From Lineus longissimus (lineage: Eukaryota > Nemertea > Pilidiophora > Heteronemertea > Lineidae), in contig NC_088321.1 of the NCBI RefSeq assembly GCF_910592395.1, forward strand, positions 9,922,001-9,986,000: DNA of 64,000 bases. The letters are read 5' to 3'. How positions within the stretch are numbered: the first letter of the stretch is position 1; every line of letters begins with the position of its first letter. This document shows positions 27,390 to 39,369 of the stretch, one piece after another. A program made the translations under genes and the position numbers. Under the pieces are notes generated by a model, which saw only the letters and a list, made by a program, of their open reading frames with translations, was not told the origin of the DNA and made no database searches.

Positions 27390-28878
27390 TCTCGGCCATT
27401 CCAATAGTGACCTATTACAGACGCCCATCTGAACGAAGGGGACCTGACCGTCAAGGACACGTGGTCAGCGGAGGATTCGTGCCTCTCGATCAATACATAC
27501 TGGCGGTGAGGGCCTTCACATCTCGGTATTAAGGGGTCACAGGGTTTCTCTCTTCTCTAACAATTCAACAGTGGTTGCTTATATTCAGAGACAAGGGGGA
27601 ACGAGGTCCGACACTTTGTGTCGCCTCACTTGGCAGCTCGTGCAGCTTTGTCGCCGCTTGAACATTCAGCTCCTCCCCGTCACATCCCAGGCAAGAGGAA
27701 CATACTTGCCGACGCCCTTTCCAGGGCGGAACGTCTGGTCCCGGTCGAGTGTCGTGGACTTGTTCGCGACTCGGCTAAACAAGAGATTCGCCCTGTGTTA
27801 TTCGCCTCTTCCGGACGATCCGAGGAGGCCTTCGGATGGACAGCCTGTTGGCCTCCTCGGCCGGCCTCAATGCTTATGCATTCCCGCCAACCCCTCTGTT
27901 GCTTCCGGTACTAAACAAAGTGGCCACGGTTCTCGGGTCAGAGTTTGTCTGATAGCCCTAGCTGTGCTGTCCGAACCAGGCTTGGTTCCCGGTTCTGCTG
28001 GAGCTCCTGACTGACCAACCCCGCCGTCTGCCGGGTGGGACCGTCTGTTGTATCACCTGATCGGCCTGGTCTATCATCAAGACCCTTCTTTCTACAGGCT
28101 TCACGCCCGGAGACTATCGGGTGTTTCCTCCGAGAGAGAGGCTTTTCGGAGGACGTTATCCGTAAAGGCGCTCAGCCTCAGAAACAATCTACCCCTGCTT
28201 CATACGACAGAAAGTGGGATGTCTTTCGGGACTGGTGAAGGGAGCACGGAGTTTCTCCGATCGGTCCCTCTCTCTCCTAACTTCCTCGACTTCTTGAATT
28301 TCTTATTCTCAGTCCGGAAGTTTTCGGTTCAGGGGTGAAGGGCTATTTCGGTCACTTTAAAGTTGACCGATTCCTGGCAACCGTCTTGGGAAGACGCTGT
28401 CTCATCGTTGCTTCGCAATATGTTTCTTTAACGTCCCCGTTCCATTCAGCGTACCCCCAAATTGGATCTCTCGATGGTAGCTCTCATGACGTTCCCGTTT
28501 GAGCCTATGCACCAGCCATCTGACCTTTAAGACCGTCTTTCTCGTAGCTTTGGCCACGGTACAGAGACAGTCCGAGCTCTATGCCATAGCCTTTGATTAA
28601 TTGGCTTTTATTGAGAGGGGCGCGGTCCTAGAATTTGTCCCAGGTTTTCTTACAAAAAACCAGGCGCCGCACACCTTCAGGCGCCCGGTTTTCATCCCCT
28701 CCTTGTCCGCTACGGTATCTAGGGATCTCCCGTACACAACTCTCTGCCCGGTTTGGCCTTGAAGTTCTATTTTGATAAGACCAAGGAGCCTGCCGTTCGC
28801 CTCAGCAGGAAGTGCCTCTTTGTGTCTTACCGAGAGGGGTTTACTAGGGAGATAGCTGCTGCTACGGTTGCTAAGTGG
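27390..28878 (+). mobile_element. DIRS-type retrotransposon, 5' portion (RT/RNase H and recombinase start)
   Basis: 27571 onward reads VAYIQRQGGTRSDTLCRLT and, in another frame, RHIPGKRNILADALSRAERL, the RNase H/connection signature of DIRS elements. 28035-28338 reads GCFLRERGFSEDVIRKGAQP, then SYDRKWDVFRDW and FLDFLNFLF, the N-terminal part of the tyrosine recombinase. Several frameshifts make it a pseudogene. It breaks off at about 28878 where a LINE begins and resumes at 33257. Confidence 0.75.
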
Positions 28879-29245
28879 TTATTTTTTTCTTATTCTTTCT
28901 GGCCCATTGGCTGGGTTTGATGTGATGTCACCATTGTTCTCTCCTTGTGACAAACCCGTCACCGTTTTTTCTTAACACCAGAAAGGTTCTAACACTTCAA
29001 TTGTTTCTGGTTTATATTTTTTTCCTTGTCGCTGGTATTCTATAGCCAACACGAACATTTCACAAACACCCTAACATGTAACAGGCACGAACTACATTTC
29101 ATTCCTTGATACACTAGATGACCACAACGATGCCACTCTGGACGGGCAAGAACCATTAACTTTTCTACATGATTCCCCATACACTGATGATAAAACGCTT
29201 ATAGAGATCGGTAAAAAATACTCAGATAACTTTTTTATCTTCAGC

Positions 29246-30001
29246 ATGAACTGTCAGAGCATCAATGCAAAATTCAATGACATTATAATATATCTCGACC
29301 TCCTACACAAAGAGGGTTTCCACTTCAGTGCTCTGTGTTTTCAAGAAACTTGGGTTTCCGATAATCATCAAGGTAGCCTTTTCCAAATTCCTGGTTATAT
29401 CCTCATCCAACAAAGCCGAACGTGCTCAGCACACGGTGGACTAGCGATACCTGTATATATAAAAGAAGGCCTCACGTTTAATTTAATTCAGACTCCTCGA
29501 TATAAAACTTGGGAAAACCAGTTTATAGAAATAATCTGCGCTAACAAACGGCTAACTCTCGGCAATCTCTATCGACCACCACGTGATCGTAACGAAGACT
29601 ATTACTCCTTCATCGATGAATTCTCCCAAACACTTACTCAATTTCAAAATACGCATGGCGAGCTTGTAATTGCTGGTGACACTAATATTGATCTACTGAA
29701 ACATAAGAACAAACCTGCATTCTCCGACTTTATCGAAACTATTTTTACGCATTCAGTTTATCCAACTATTACATACCCAACTAGAATAACCACACACAGT
29801 AAAACCCTAATTGATAACTTCTTCTATAGGTTCTCCCCCCTCATCTCTAAAACTGTCACTGGCATCCTCACCAACCGAATATCAGATCACCAAGCCTATT
29901 TCATTGGAATAAGTAAAATTCACTCAAATCAACAAAAACATAAACAAATAGTCAAATACCGGAAGTATACCGAAGCGGCAACTGAGAACTTCAAATTATA
30001 A
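29246..30001 (+). pseudogene. LINE apurinic-type endonuclease domain
   Basis: The AP-like endonuclease nicks the target to prime reverse transcription. Visible blocks are MNCQSINAKF, ALCFQETWVS (catalytic Glu), LGNLYRPPRDRN, LVIAGDTNIDLL (Asp/Asn) and a late ISDHQAYFIGI (Ser-Asp-His). The motifs are intact, but the frame stops at 29999-30001 and continues to the RT only after frame changes near 30000-30330. Confidence 0.8.
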
Positions 30002-30106
30002 ATAACAAGGGAATTAGCAACTCAGGAGACGACTGACAATGACGTTAATACAAATTTCTATAAATTTCATGACTTACTCTGTAAGGCAAGGAACGATAAC
30101 TTTCCC

Positions 30107-31012
30107 TTGATCACAGCTAAATTCAACAAATATAAGCATAAAAATTCCCCATGGATAACAAATGCACTTATAAACTCGATTAAAACACGAGACAATCTTT
30201 ACAAGAAACTAAAAGCCACTCCGCAAAACTCACCCCACCTTGAAATACGCACGTTGCAACTACGAAACTATAACAAAGTCCTTAGACGGCTTATCAATAG
30301 CACAAAAAAAGTTATTATACTAATGTTCTAGAAATGAATAAAAATGATACCCGTAAAACTTGGTCAACCACCAATACCCTTTTAAATAAATCATCGAGGT
30401 CTAGTACCAAAGTTCCAGAATCCTTTCAAATCAACGAAGTTCAAACCTCTGACAAAACCGTATTAGCAAATGAATTCAATATTTTCATGTCAAATATGGG
30501 CCCAAACTTATCTGCCGCCATCGGGGTTTCAACTTTTCACTTTACAGGCTATTTTGGGCAACCACAACCTTACACCTTTAGTTTCGGAAACATTACCGAG
30601 AACACAGTTGCCAAAACAATAGATCAAATACAATCAAAAACAAGTTGTGGGTGGGATGGAATCTCAACCAAGTTATCAAAAGCATGTAAAAATGAAATAG
30701 TGAAACCACTGACAGTTATGATAAATCATTCAATGTCCATTGGTGTTTTCCCTGATCGTCTTAAATTAGCACGTGTTCTCCCATTATACAAAAAAGGCGA
30801 CAATGCCTTCTCAGACAACTACCGCCCCATTTCCCTGTTGCCCTCAATATCTAAGATTTACGAAAGAATTATCCACGATCAATTAAGAAACTACTTTGCC
30901 GAAAATAACCTTTTATACTCCAGTCAATACGGTTTCAGACCAAAACACTCTACCGACTTGGCCGCAGCTGAACTTATTGATAGAATTGTAAAAACACTTG
31001 ACGCAAGGGCCC
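30107..31012 (+). pseudogene. LINE reverse transcriptase, N-terminal part
   Basis: A linker (PWITNALINSIKTRDNLYKKLK) and then the RT start: ARVLPLYKKGD, NYRPISLLPSISKIYERIIH, QYGFRPKHST. The frame is lost at about 31012, where foreign sequence begins just before the domain that would carry the first catalytic Asp. Confidence 0.8.
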
Positions 31013-31770
31013 AACGCGCCGCGTAGCGGCAAAAAAGCGAAGCTGGCGAAACATTTATAACGGGTCACCGTCACTTATTATTGGACTTATAGCGCATTTA
31101 CGGGGTTGCAACTAATAATGCTTTAAAGTGTCACCAGGAAAGAAAAGCATGCGACCTAACGCCGATCTATTTGTATAAAGTGATATTTGGAAGGTATATA
31201 GTAGGAAATATCAATAAAATAATCATTCCATGTCGTCTTTTGAGGGCATTTTTGATTGTAAAAAATATATGTGTACGTCACCGGAGTCTCTGCAATGATA
31301 ATTTTATCACAGCAGTCTCGCGCAAGTAGAAGTTCTTTACCTATTAGTTCTTCACTTATTAGTCTCAATGTCTGGCGCAAAGCCAGACGTTTTCCATTAC
31401 GATTTCGCTACTATGTTTGACAAGAAGGAGCAGTGCGCGAGATATGCTAATGAGCAGACTTCCCTCGCTTGAGTTTCGGAAGAATGTTCCATATCGCGCT
31501 AAGCTGACCACTGCTGACCATGACAGGCGTGCATTGGACTGGTACAGGTTGGAACTGAACATTGAATATGCTGGTGGTGACGGTCGTGACTGATGCAGTA
31601 TCCTTGGACTTGTCCACAGCATCGTTCAATCATTGCTCTCTGAGCTGCCTTGATTCTGTACTTACCCAAATACTGAGACCAAATGCCTGTTGACTGTGCT
31701 TTAAGAGAGACTGGCGCCATGCCTAGTCTCTCTTAAAGCACAGCCACAGTCAACAGATACCAACCCCCTC
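31013..31770. mobile_element. Foreign insertion inside the LINE reverse transcriptase
   Basis: This 0.75-kb segment has no RT coding and splits the domain. Near its right side is a strong inverted repeat: ctgtgctttaagagagact (31693-31711) and the complementary agtctctcttaaagcacag (31723-31741), with a 'ggcgcc' loop. The left part begins with a GC-rich stretch (ggcccaacgcgccgcg). Identity unknown; no transposase seen. Confidence 0.5.
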
Positions 31771-32985
31771 AGACTCAGAAACCACAAACGCCCAACCCTT
31801 CCTGCTACCTTAATACTTCTGGATGCTGGCAATAAATCTCTTTCTATTTTTATGGACCTTAGCAAGGCTTTCAACACTCTATAGATCACAACATACTACT
31901 GCGTAAATTGAAACATTATGGACTAAATTCAAAAGCTCTTTCACTTATGAGTAACTATCTTTTCAATTGGGAACAATTTGTTGACTACTGCGGTACAGAA
32001 TCCACTCGTGCAAAAATCAAAACAGGGGTCCCCCAAGGATCTATTTTGGGTCCTCTATTATTTATCATATATATTAACGATCTCAACAAAGCAAGTGATA
32101 GTTTTAACAGCGTCATGTTCGCTGATGACACTACTCTAGAGAGCGAATTAAACAACCTTGGGTCTGAACTAAATCTGAACGAAATGAATGTAAATATTAA
32201 CACAGAATTATCAAAATTGGCAGATTGGCTAAAAGCCAATAAACTGTCACTAAACCTCCCCAAAACTAGATATATCATCTTCGAACGGTCTAACTCAAAA
32301 GCCATCAACATCACTCCAAAAATCCACGATATCCCGACGGATCGAGTGGAACAATTTGATTTTCTTGGCTTCACACTCCATAAATACCTCAGTTGGGTCC
32401 CTCATACACGTAAGATAGCCTTAAAGGTATCACGAGCAATTGGAATTTTGAAACACCTCAAATCCTATGTTAATCAAAAAACCTTAGTTACTGTTTACCA
32501 CGCCCTCATTAGTCCACATCTAAATTATCAGCTGCTGTCCTGGGGCTACGAACATGACTCCATCATTAAACTTCAAAAGAAGGCTTTTCGAGTGATCACA
32601 AACAGAAAGCTTATTGCCCATACTGAACCTCTATTAAATACTTTAAAAGTATTGAAATTAACAGACTTACACTCACTTCTACAAATGAAATTCCTATACA
32701 AATTTTTTAACAATGACCTTCCGGGCTAAAACAAATGACCAAGTACATCCTCACAATGCTAGAAACGGGCAGAAATTGACAACTCCACGATGCAGACTTA
32801 ACTTTAGCCAAAAAAGACCACTTTATAATATTTTCGCTATCTTCAATTCCCTCCCTTCCTTGGTCTCGGACAAAATTCACACTCACAGTCTTCATGGCTT
32901 CAGTACCTATTTAAAAAAATATTCATTGGGATTATACAGTTCTCGCTGTGTAATTCCACACTGTTATGTATGTGCTCATTCCTGA
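31771..32985 (+). pseudogene. LINE reverse transcriptase, C-terminal part
   Basis: Resumes with IFMDLSKAFNTL (a stop follows), then KTGVPQGSILGPLLFIIYIN and SVMFADDTTL with the catalytic FADD. The thumb region follows (DFLGFTLHKYLSWVPH), then a frameshift near 32715 and the end (YNIFAIFNSLPSLV). It is defective through a stop, frameshifts and the insertion upstream. Confidence 0.85.
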
Positions 32986-33256
32986 TTTTTAATATCAAAA
33001 ACATTACAATTCGAGTCGATTTCATACTAACCCTTTTGTGTATCTAGCTGTTCCATGCAGGTTCTTACCCAGAGGTACTTTTGTGTTGTTTGTTCTTTCT
33101 CTTAAATGTATTTTATTTCAGCAGGGGCACAGCCGTAAGCGATCTAATTATTGATCTTGGCTGTGTCCCTGGCCGTTATTTTCACTGTTAAAAATCTCAT
33201 ACATGTACTTTAATTATTATGTTGGCAAAATAAATTACACATTACAAATTACAATT

Positions 33257-33530
33257 AGTGGCCACCATCCAGCTGGCCTATTCTATGACTCTCGTTTCTC
33301 CAGAGCTTCGCCGCCTGGGCGCCATAACGACCCAAGAGATTCGTGCCATCTCTACTTCTTGGGCCGAGTATAAGGGAGTGGCGGTAAACGAGGTTTTAGA
33401 TGCGGCTATATGGAGTTCCCACTCCACTTTCTCCAAGTATTATATGCGCGATTGTTGCGGTCTGTCATGCCCCCGCATTCGCCCCGTCTGGATGACTTAG
33501 GGTTAACCACCTAGGTGTCTTGGGCACCAA
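33257..33530 (+). mobile_element. DIRS element, tyrosine recombinase C-terminus
   Basis: Reads LAYSMTLVSPELRRLGAITT, EIRAISTSWAEYKG and AAIWSSHSTFSKYYMRDC, the end of a DIRS-type recombinase (site-specific integration by a tyrosine enzyme). The terminal HxxFxxYYxRD-like motif includes the likely catalytic Tyr. This continues the piece that ends at 28878. Confidence 0.7.
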
Positions 33531-33672
33531 CTAAAACCACTTACCACTTCCCGGCCACTTACCACTTAACGGGCACTTACCGGGCACCTTCGTTCCAGCC
33601 CATGTTCCCTGTTTTCTCTTCACCCATGTAGGTTGGTTCCAGGTCTCACGACAGATGGCAGCACCGTTCAGG
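33530..33672. repeat. Long inverted repeat, left copy
   Basis: aactaaaaccacttaccac through gatggcagcaccgttcagg is matched in reverse orientation by 35245-35375. It lies directly after the DIRS recombinase, so it may be the DIRS terminal or internal complementary repeat. Confidence 0.8.
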
Positions 33673-34194
33673 TTTGATTTTGTTCAGGTTCAAATTTGAT
33701 ATACATGTATACTTTGAAGTTACCCACCTATTTTTTTTAATTGGCCATGTAAAAGCTCCAGAAACCATCCTCAGACTAGATCCATACAAAAAAGTACATG
33801 CACGGACCACAGCTTTGTGTTATCAATGTGCGTGGTCCCCTAACCCAGAAACAATATGTGAAAAAAGTTGGGCGCACATAACCAACTTTTTGAGAAGGAC
33901 AAGATTCTGCCTGATTAACATGAAAAAAAGCTATTTCCTAGAGGTGGAATTCACCTGATTGCGAACCGACTCCAAATTCCCGATCTGTGTACACTCCAGT
34001 GTAAACAATTCTTACAAATCGGATCATTTTCAAGGCGGGCTGGAGGTGCACCTCTCAGTAGTTGCTCCGGTACCCGGATATTTCGCCCCTTGACAACCCC
34101 CCCACGGATATTTCCCTGTGTCCGGTTGGGGGCAAATGTCCAGGGGAAAATGTCCTAGGATCGTTGCGTAGTTGGGGTATAGGGGGCAAGGATG
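33673..34194. other. No gene; non-coding interior of the inverted-repeat unit
   Basis: Nothing recognised apart from low-complexity stretches before the minisatellite. Confidence 0.5.
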
Positions 34195-35130
34195 ACATTG
34201 CCAAGTGTTTTAACCAATTATCCACACGTTACCAGTGGCATTACCAAGGGTATTGTCCAGGCCCCACACCTTACCACTGGCATTGCCAAAGTATCGTGTC
34301 CTAGGCCCCAAACTTTACCACTGGCAAGGCAAATTATCTTGTCCAAGAAGGCTGAAGCCGTCGCCAAGGGCACAAACATTACCAGTGGCATTGCGAAAGT
34401 GTCTTGTCCAAGGACCAAAACATTCAGTGGCATTGGCAAAGTGTCTTGCCCAGGGCCCCACACGTTACCACTGGCATTGCCAATGACCCAAACATCACCA
34501 GTGGCATTGCCAAAGTGTCTTGTCCAAGGACTAAAATATTACCAGTGGCCAAACTGCAAAGTGTCTTGTCCAAGGACCCAAACATTACCAGTGGCATTGC
34601 CGCAGTGACTTGTCCAGGGACCCAAACACCACTAGTGGCATTGCCAAGTGTCTTGTTCAAAAACTGAAACACTAGCATTGCCAAAGTGTCTTGTCCAGTG
34701 ACCCAAACATCATCAGTGGCATTGACAAAGTGCCTTGTCCAAGGACCCATACATTACCAGTGGCATCGCCAAAAAGTCTTGTCCAAGGACCCAAACATTA
34801 CCGGTGGCACTGCCGAAGTGTCTTGTCCAAAGACCCAAATATTACTGATGCCACTGCCAAAGTGGTTGTCCAGGGACCCAAACATTACCAGTAGCATCGC
34901 AAAAGTATGTCTTGTCCAAGGCCCCAAACATTACCGTTATTCCATAAACCGCGATCATTGTGTGCGTGCCTGGTGTAATACATCTGACCAGTGGCATTGC
35001 CAAAGTGTCTTGTCCAAGGAACGAAATGTTACCAGTGGCATTGTCAAAGTGTCTTATCCAAGGAACGAAACATCACCAGTGGCATAAAGTGCCTTGTCAA
35101 GGGACCAAAAACAAGTGGCATTGCTAAGTA
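34195..35130. repeat. 44-bp minisatellite, about 20 imperfect units
   Basis: The repeat unit contains gccaaagtgtcttgtccaag, then gacccaaacattaccagtgg and catt (44 bases). Units vary by substitution and by internal loss. Open frames across it in several phases are artefacts of the repetition. Confidence 0.9.
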
Positions 35131-35244
35131 CACGGCCACAGCAGCAGTAGCGCCCCCTTGTGGGAATAGCAAGAGGTAGTCACAAAGCCTGATATTCATG
35201 AAATTAGCATAAATCACTGAAATTATACTGTCAGGAACCGCCTA

Positions 35245-35375
35245 CCTGAACGGTGCTGCCAGCTCTCGTGAGACCTGGAACCAACCTACATTGGTAAAGA
35301 GAAAACAGGGAACATGGGCTGGAACGAAGGTGCCCGGTAAGTTGTAAGTGGTCGGTAAGTGGTAAGTGGTTTTAG
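35245..35375. repeat. Long inverted repeat, right copy
   Basis: Reverse complement of 33530-33672 with few mismatches (ctgaacggtgctgccagctc ... taagtggttttagtt). Together they bracket 1.6 kb including the minisatellite. Confidence 0.8.
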
Positions 35376-38300
35376 TTGTTGCCAGGTGTCTTGAGAGTTA
35401 TTCCGTGAGTCCCGTTTTTGGGTTCTCCCTATTTTGAATCGCAGCATTTCTTGTAATTCCACAGTGTGCCTCTTGACGAAATGTGCTGAGCGTTTACCAT
35501 GTGAGGTTTTTTCCCCTACTCTAGCAGGGGTGGGTTCCCCAGTTTGGCTCTCCTTTGTTTTTCTCAAAGGGTATTTTGGCCACTAGCCCGGGTTGCCCCA
35601 TGCTTATTTTCTGGGTTCCCTTGGTCTCACCCGTTAGGGTTCTGCTATGCGGCTCTGGAGACTCACTTCACTACATGGTAAGTCACCGTTTACCCACCTT
35701 CCTGAGTTGTTGGTATTCGATGCAAAAGTCTGACTACCCGCCCTGCCTGTCCCAACAGCAACGGGACTTACTCTTGTGCTCGAGTAATGAGTACTATAAA
35801 GTAATGGCGGCTTTCACGAGGCAGAGGCTGTATTGGGGCGCCACCTAGGTGTAGCTACGTGAACTAGCTAATCATTTTTCTATTTTAAATAACTTAATTT
35901 TTCCTCGGGTGTGTCCGATAAGGGCACACATGCAAAAGTCTGACCTGGGTTGGTATGAACTAATAAAATGACATTTCCACAGGAAATGGAAATTCGAGAT
36001 AGTGGCTTCGCTTGCCAGATGTTCAGTTGAGCTTCTTTCGTTCGGACGTGATGTGGTATATGCTCTTGCTGCTGCCCGCTGTGGCCTTCGCTCAAGATAC
36101 CGCAGGTAGGGAGAATTGAAATATCTAAAACTGAAAACAACATCATTTATTAGCTGAACGTCTTTGAGTCGGACACACGGTGGTGTACTAAAAAGGTCAC
36201 TAGTGACATTGTGCAAATAGAATTGATCGTTGATGACTTGTTTGGTAGAAGGCTTGGTGTGCGGACGTCAGTTCGCCGTTCTCCTCTTAAGTGTTTGTTT
36301 GAGGCCCGGTCTGTTGAGTTGGGTGTTGGTTCTTGGCCACGTTCGTGGCCAGCAGTTGTTAAGGGTAGGCAGTACGTAAGAAGAAAATCTCTAAATTGTA
36401 GCCAAGTGAAAAAATTACACAGTGCAATAACTATGCAGTGGAACACACATAGCTATGCACCAGAGCGATGTACACAATTTATAGACACAGTACATCATAT
36501 AGTGTTCGACTAGAAGTCTATTGTTTTCAAAAACAATGCATCACAGCAGACCAATTAAATCACCGTCTGGCACACATATTGTAACAAAGTGTTGTCGCCA
36601 AAAATGGTTACACCTCGCATCTACAGCTTCCCACATAGAAGGGAGTGAATTTCCTCTGTAGATGTTACTGTTAGAAATCGATGAGGGACCTCCACTGGAA
36701 ATTACGAAAATGTATGACAGAATCTGCCATATTTGTTTGGAACTACTTTGACCTAGTTTTCGTTAACCCTTTGGGCCAACCTGTTGTTGTTGTTGTTGTT
36801 GTTGTTAGGCGCTCTGTCCATCCCTATGGCAGCTGATGACGATATCATCCATGCAGTCCACCAACTTCGTTTATTTCATGGGGGGGGGGGATACCCAGAT
36901 GTCCATATTTCCTTCAAGTGGTGTTAGATTTAGGAAATGTTTTGGGACAACAATGCATTCCACTGTAACACAAGAGGACAAGGGCAGCATAGGCAGCAGA
37001 TGTAGATTTTGTCCTCAGCAACATGCAGAAACTCCCATCCCACATGTATCCCAATTTTGAGGGTTGTTTCTAAGTAACATCTTCATTCTTCTACGCACAT
37101 GGTGCAGCATTTAGTAAATAAACACAAATTTTATGATAATGTATTTTTGTTATATTTTTTGAATGTAACACATTTACATAATGAAATGGAAACAAAATAT
37201 CAACAAATCAGATTGCTGATTTCGGATTTCAACACCATCAATCTAATATTTTTTCAAGTCAACAATTTACCATCGGTGTAGAGAAATGGCCACACTTGCC
37301 AAACCAGCAACAAAGACATAACACATGTTTGTACACTTGAAATATATTGTGTTGGATACTTTGGATATTGTTTTGGGTACCGGTATGGAACTCGACAAAT
37401 AGAGGGGATCTATGGGGATCTATGCTAGTTTTAGGTTCTACAGGTCTCGAACTTGTAAGATCTGTAACCACGCCTCCAAATCCCATTTTGGTAATGAAGA
37501 GATTGCCCCATATTTGGGAGACTGTTTTGAAACCATCACTAACTTTGGAAGATCGGTGCCCGGCTATTTGGTTTAAAAACCCCTATTTTTCCCCATCAAA
37601 ACAGCCCTTTCCATTATTCAAATGATAACTTATTGTCTGAAGACTTATTTCATAGCAGAAAATTACTAATAACTCTGATTTGATGCGAAATATCTAACTT
37701 TATTTGATGACTTGATTTTCCCTTGGCCGTGGATCGAGTTTGTTTACAATCTCCAGCGCCATCTTGGAAAAGCCGTGACGTCACCGCGGAATCCTCCTTA
37801 TTGGTTCATCATACATTTCATGTAACTTCCAGTGTCTTCCTCAGTTCAAATTGCCCCTTTCTCCATACAGTGTTTACCATACCTATTGCCTGCAACCTTG
37901 CGAAGGCGAGGGCAGATATTGTGCTTTGCGAAGGGCAAAAAAGCCCTGCGATGGCCAGATTGTGTAGAGCCGAGCAAGGGTGTGCCAACCTCTACATCCA
38001 AGATCTAATTGATTAGCAATTCAAAATGGCTGCACCGTAGACCCTGGACACTCCCCTATAACATATGCCGCGTCACTGCCAGAATCTTGGGTTGACGTAG
38101 TATGTTTGACCTATGACCCGTCTTCTATTCGGGTACTACGTGTCAGCACAGTTTCAACATCACCAAAAACCATTTGTAGCTGATCAAATAATTGTAAAAT
38201 TTAGCAATTATTTAGGTGTCCTGTTTCTCTTGTGGCCCCAAGCACCATACCGGGAGGAAAGTATTTTAATTTCCAAGGCTGCCTGAGAGACTTTGAAGCC

Positions 38301-38600
38301 CCTCACTCAGTTTAGCTGTGATGTTTAAAATGACTATGCTATCTCTAAGATACTATCTACTATAGCGGAGCTTTAGTCTCTCTGGCACATCCCCCTTGGC
38401 TACATTTAGACGGACGCTTGTTGTAAAATTCCCTTCGTGATGATTGAGTATTGGGAGAGTTTTGGGGGAAACACTCGATCATCTAAAAGTATGGAGGGTA
38501 CTACTATTGTGTAGTACATAGGAAAGAGGGGAGTTGACGAATGCCATTTTCCCCCAATACTCTATTGTTAACCTGAAATGGGAGGTGCGGGAATCCCCAT
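35376..38600. other. Non-coding, with dispersed repeats
   Basis: A DIRS-like end fragment (ggcgccacctaggtgt near 35836) resembles 33508-33525. A repeat at 36196-36250 (gtcactagtgacattgtgca...gatcgttgatgacttgtttgg) recurs at 38606-38660. Also present are (tgt)n at 36783-36810 and a G10 run at 36881. A CRE-like tgacgtcac near 37776, next to a YY1-like element and CCAAT-type motifs, could be a promoter. No gene recognised. Confidence 0.45.
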
Positions 38601-39369
38601 AGGGTCACGAGTGACATTGAGCAACGAGCATTGATCGTTGATCACTTGTTTGGCAGAAGCCCTGGTGGAGCTACAGTGGGAGATGGTTCGGAACATTGTC
38701 GGTATCGTGGACAGGAGTATAGGCTTTTTTCTAGCCCGCCGCCCCCTTTCCTTTACTCCTATTTAATTTGTCATCTCTCGTTTCTCGTTGACGAATGTCA
38801 TTTTCCCCCAATACTCTATCTCCAACGTGAAATGGGAGATACGCAGTGTCCCTAGTGCTCTTTACTGCTGTCGTATGTATGCCCTAGTTCAGTAAACGGC
38901 AGTTATTGATAATTAATGCCATTGTTGCTGACCACTGTAGCCCTTTCTCAGGATTCTGCAGTTAGGGAGATTTGACTTTTTATCAGATTCAGAATTCAAA
39001 TTAAAGAAAGACTAAGAAATCTACTTGAGTTTGAATGAAACTACGATATATATTACTGAAATAAGCGGTCATATTTATGAAAATACGATGAGACGTATTT
39101 TATTCAAATTACCAACATTGTCCGACGCAATTCATCCAGCCACTGACACTGGTGCTAGGAGTCTGAAGGTGAGTGACAGAAGTTTCTCCGGTTTTTTTTG
39201 CTCCCTTTTAATGAATGTGTGGAAAGAACTGCTTAACAGTAATTTTTGCTATTCTGGTAGTTAATATTGCACCGACTGTAAAATTAGTTGTTTTTAACTA
39301 TCGAAATAGTACCGTTATTCTTAAACATTTTGATCGTTAATTTTTTGCCTTATTTTTTTACCACTAACT
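38601..39369. repeat. Second copy of the gatcgttgat repeat and flanks
   Basis: Shares gtcacgagtgacattgagca...gttgatcacttgtttggcag with 36196, and the tttcccccaatactctat motif appears twice (38550 and 38803). It is probably two related non-autonomous elements. Confidence 0.5.

Larger units (their letters stand above)
28880..33256 (+). mobile_element. CR1/Jockey-type LINE inserted in the DIRS element
   Basis: Runs from just after gctaagtgg (28870-28878) to an AT-rich tail before agtggcc (33256), so 'agtgg' may be the target duplication. It contains endonuclease and reverse transcriptase frames. Its 3' UTR has an inverted pair around gggcacagccgtaagcgatc and gatcttggctgtgtccc (33124-33172) and ends in short attaca repeats. 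Confidence 0.75.

Noticed and set aside
34190-35130. Overlapping open frames of 60-140 codons on both strands
   Set aside because: All derive from the 44-bp tandem repeat, which lacks stops in several phases.
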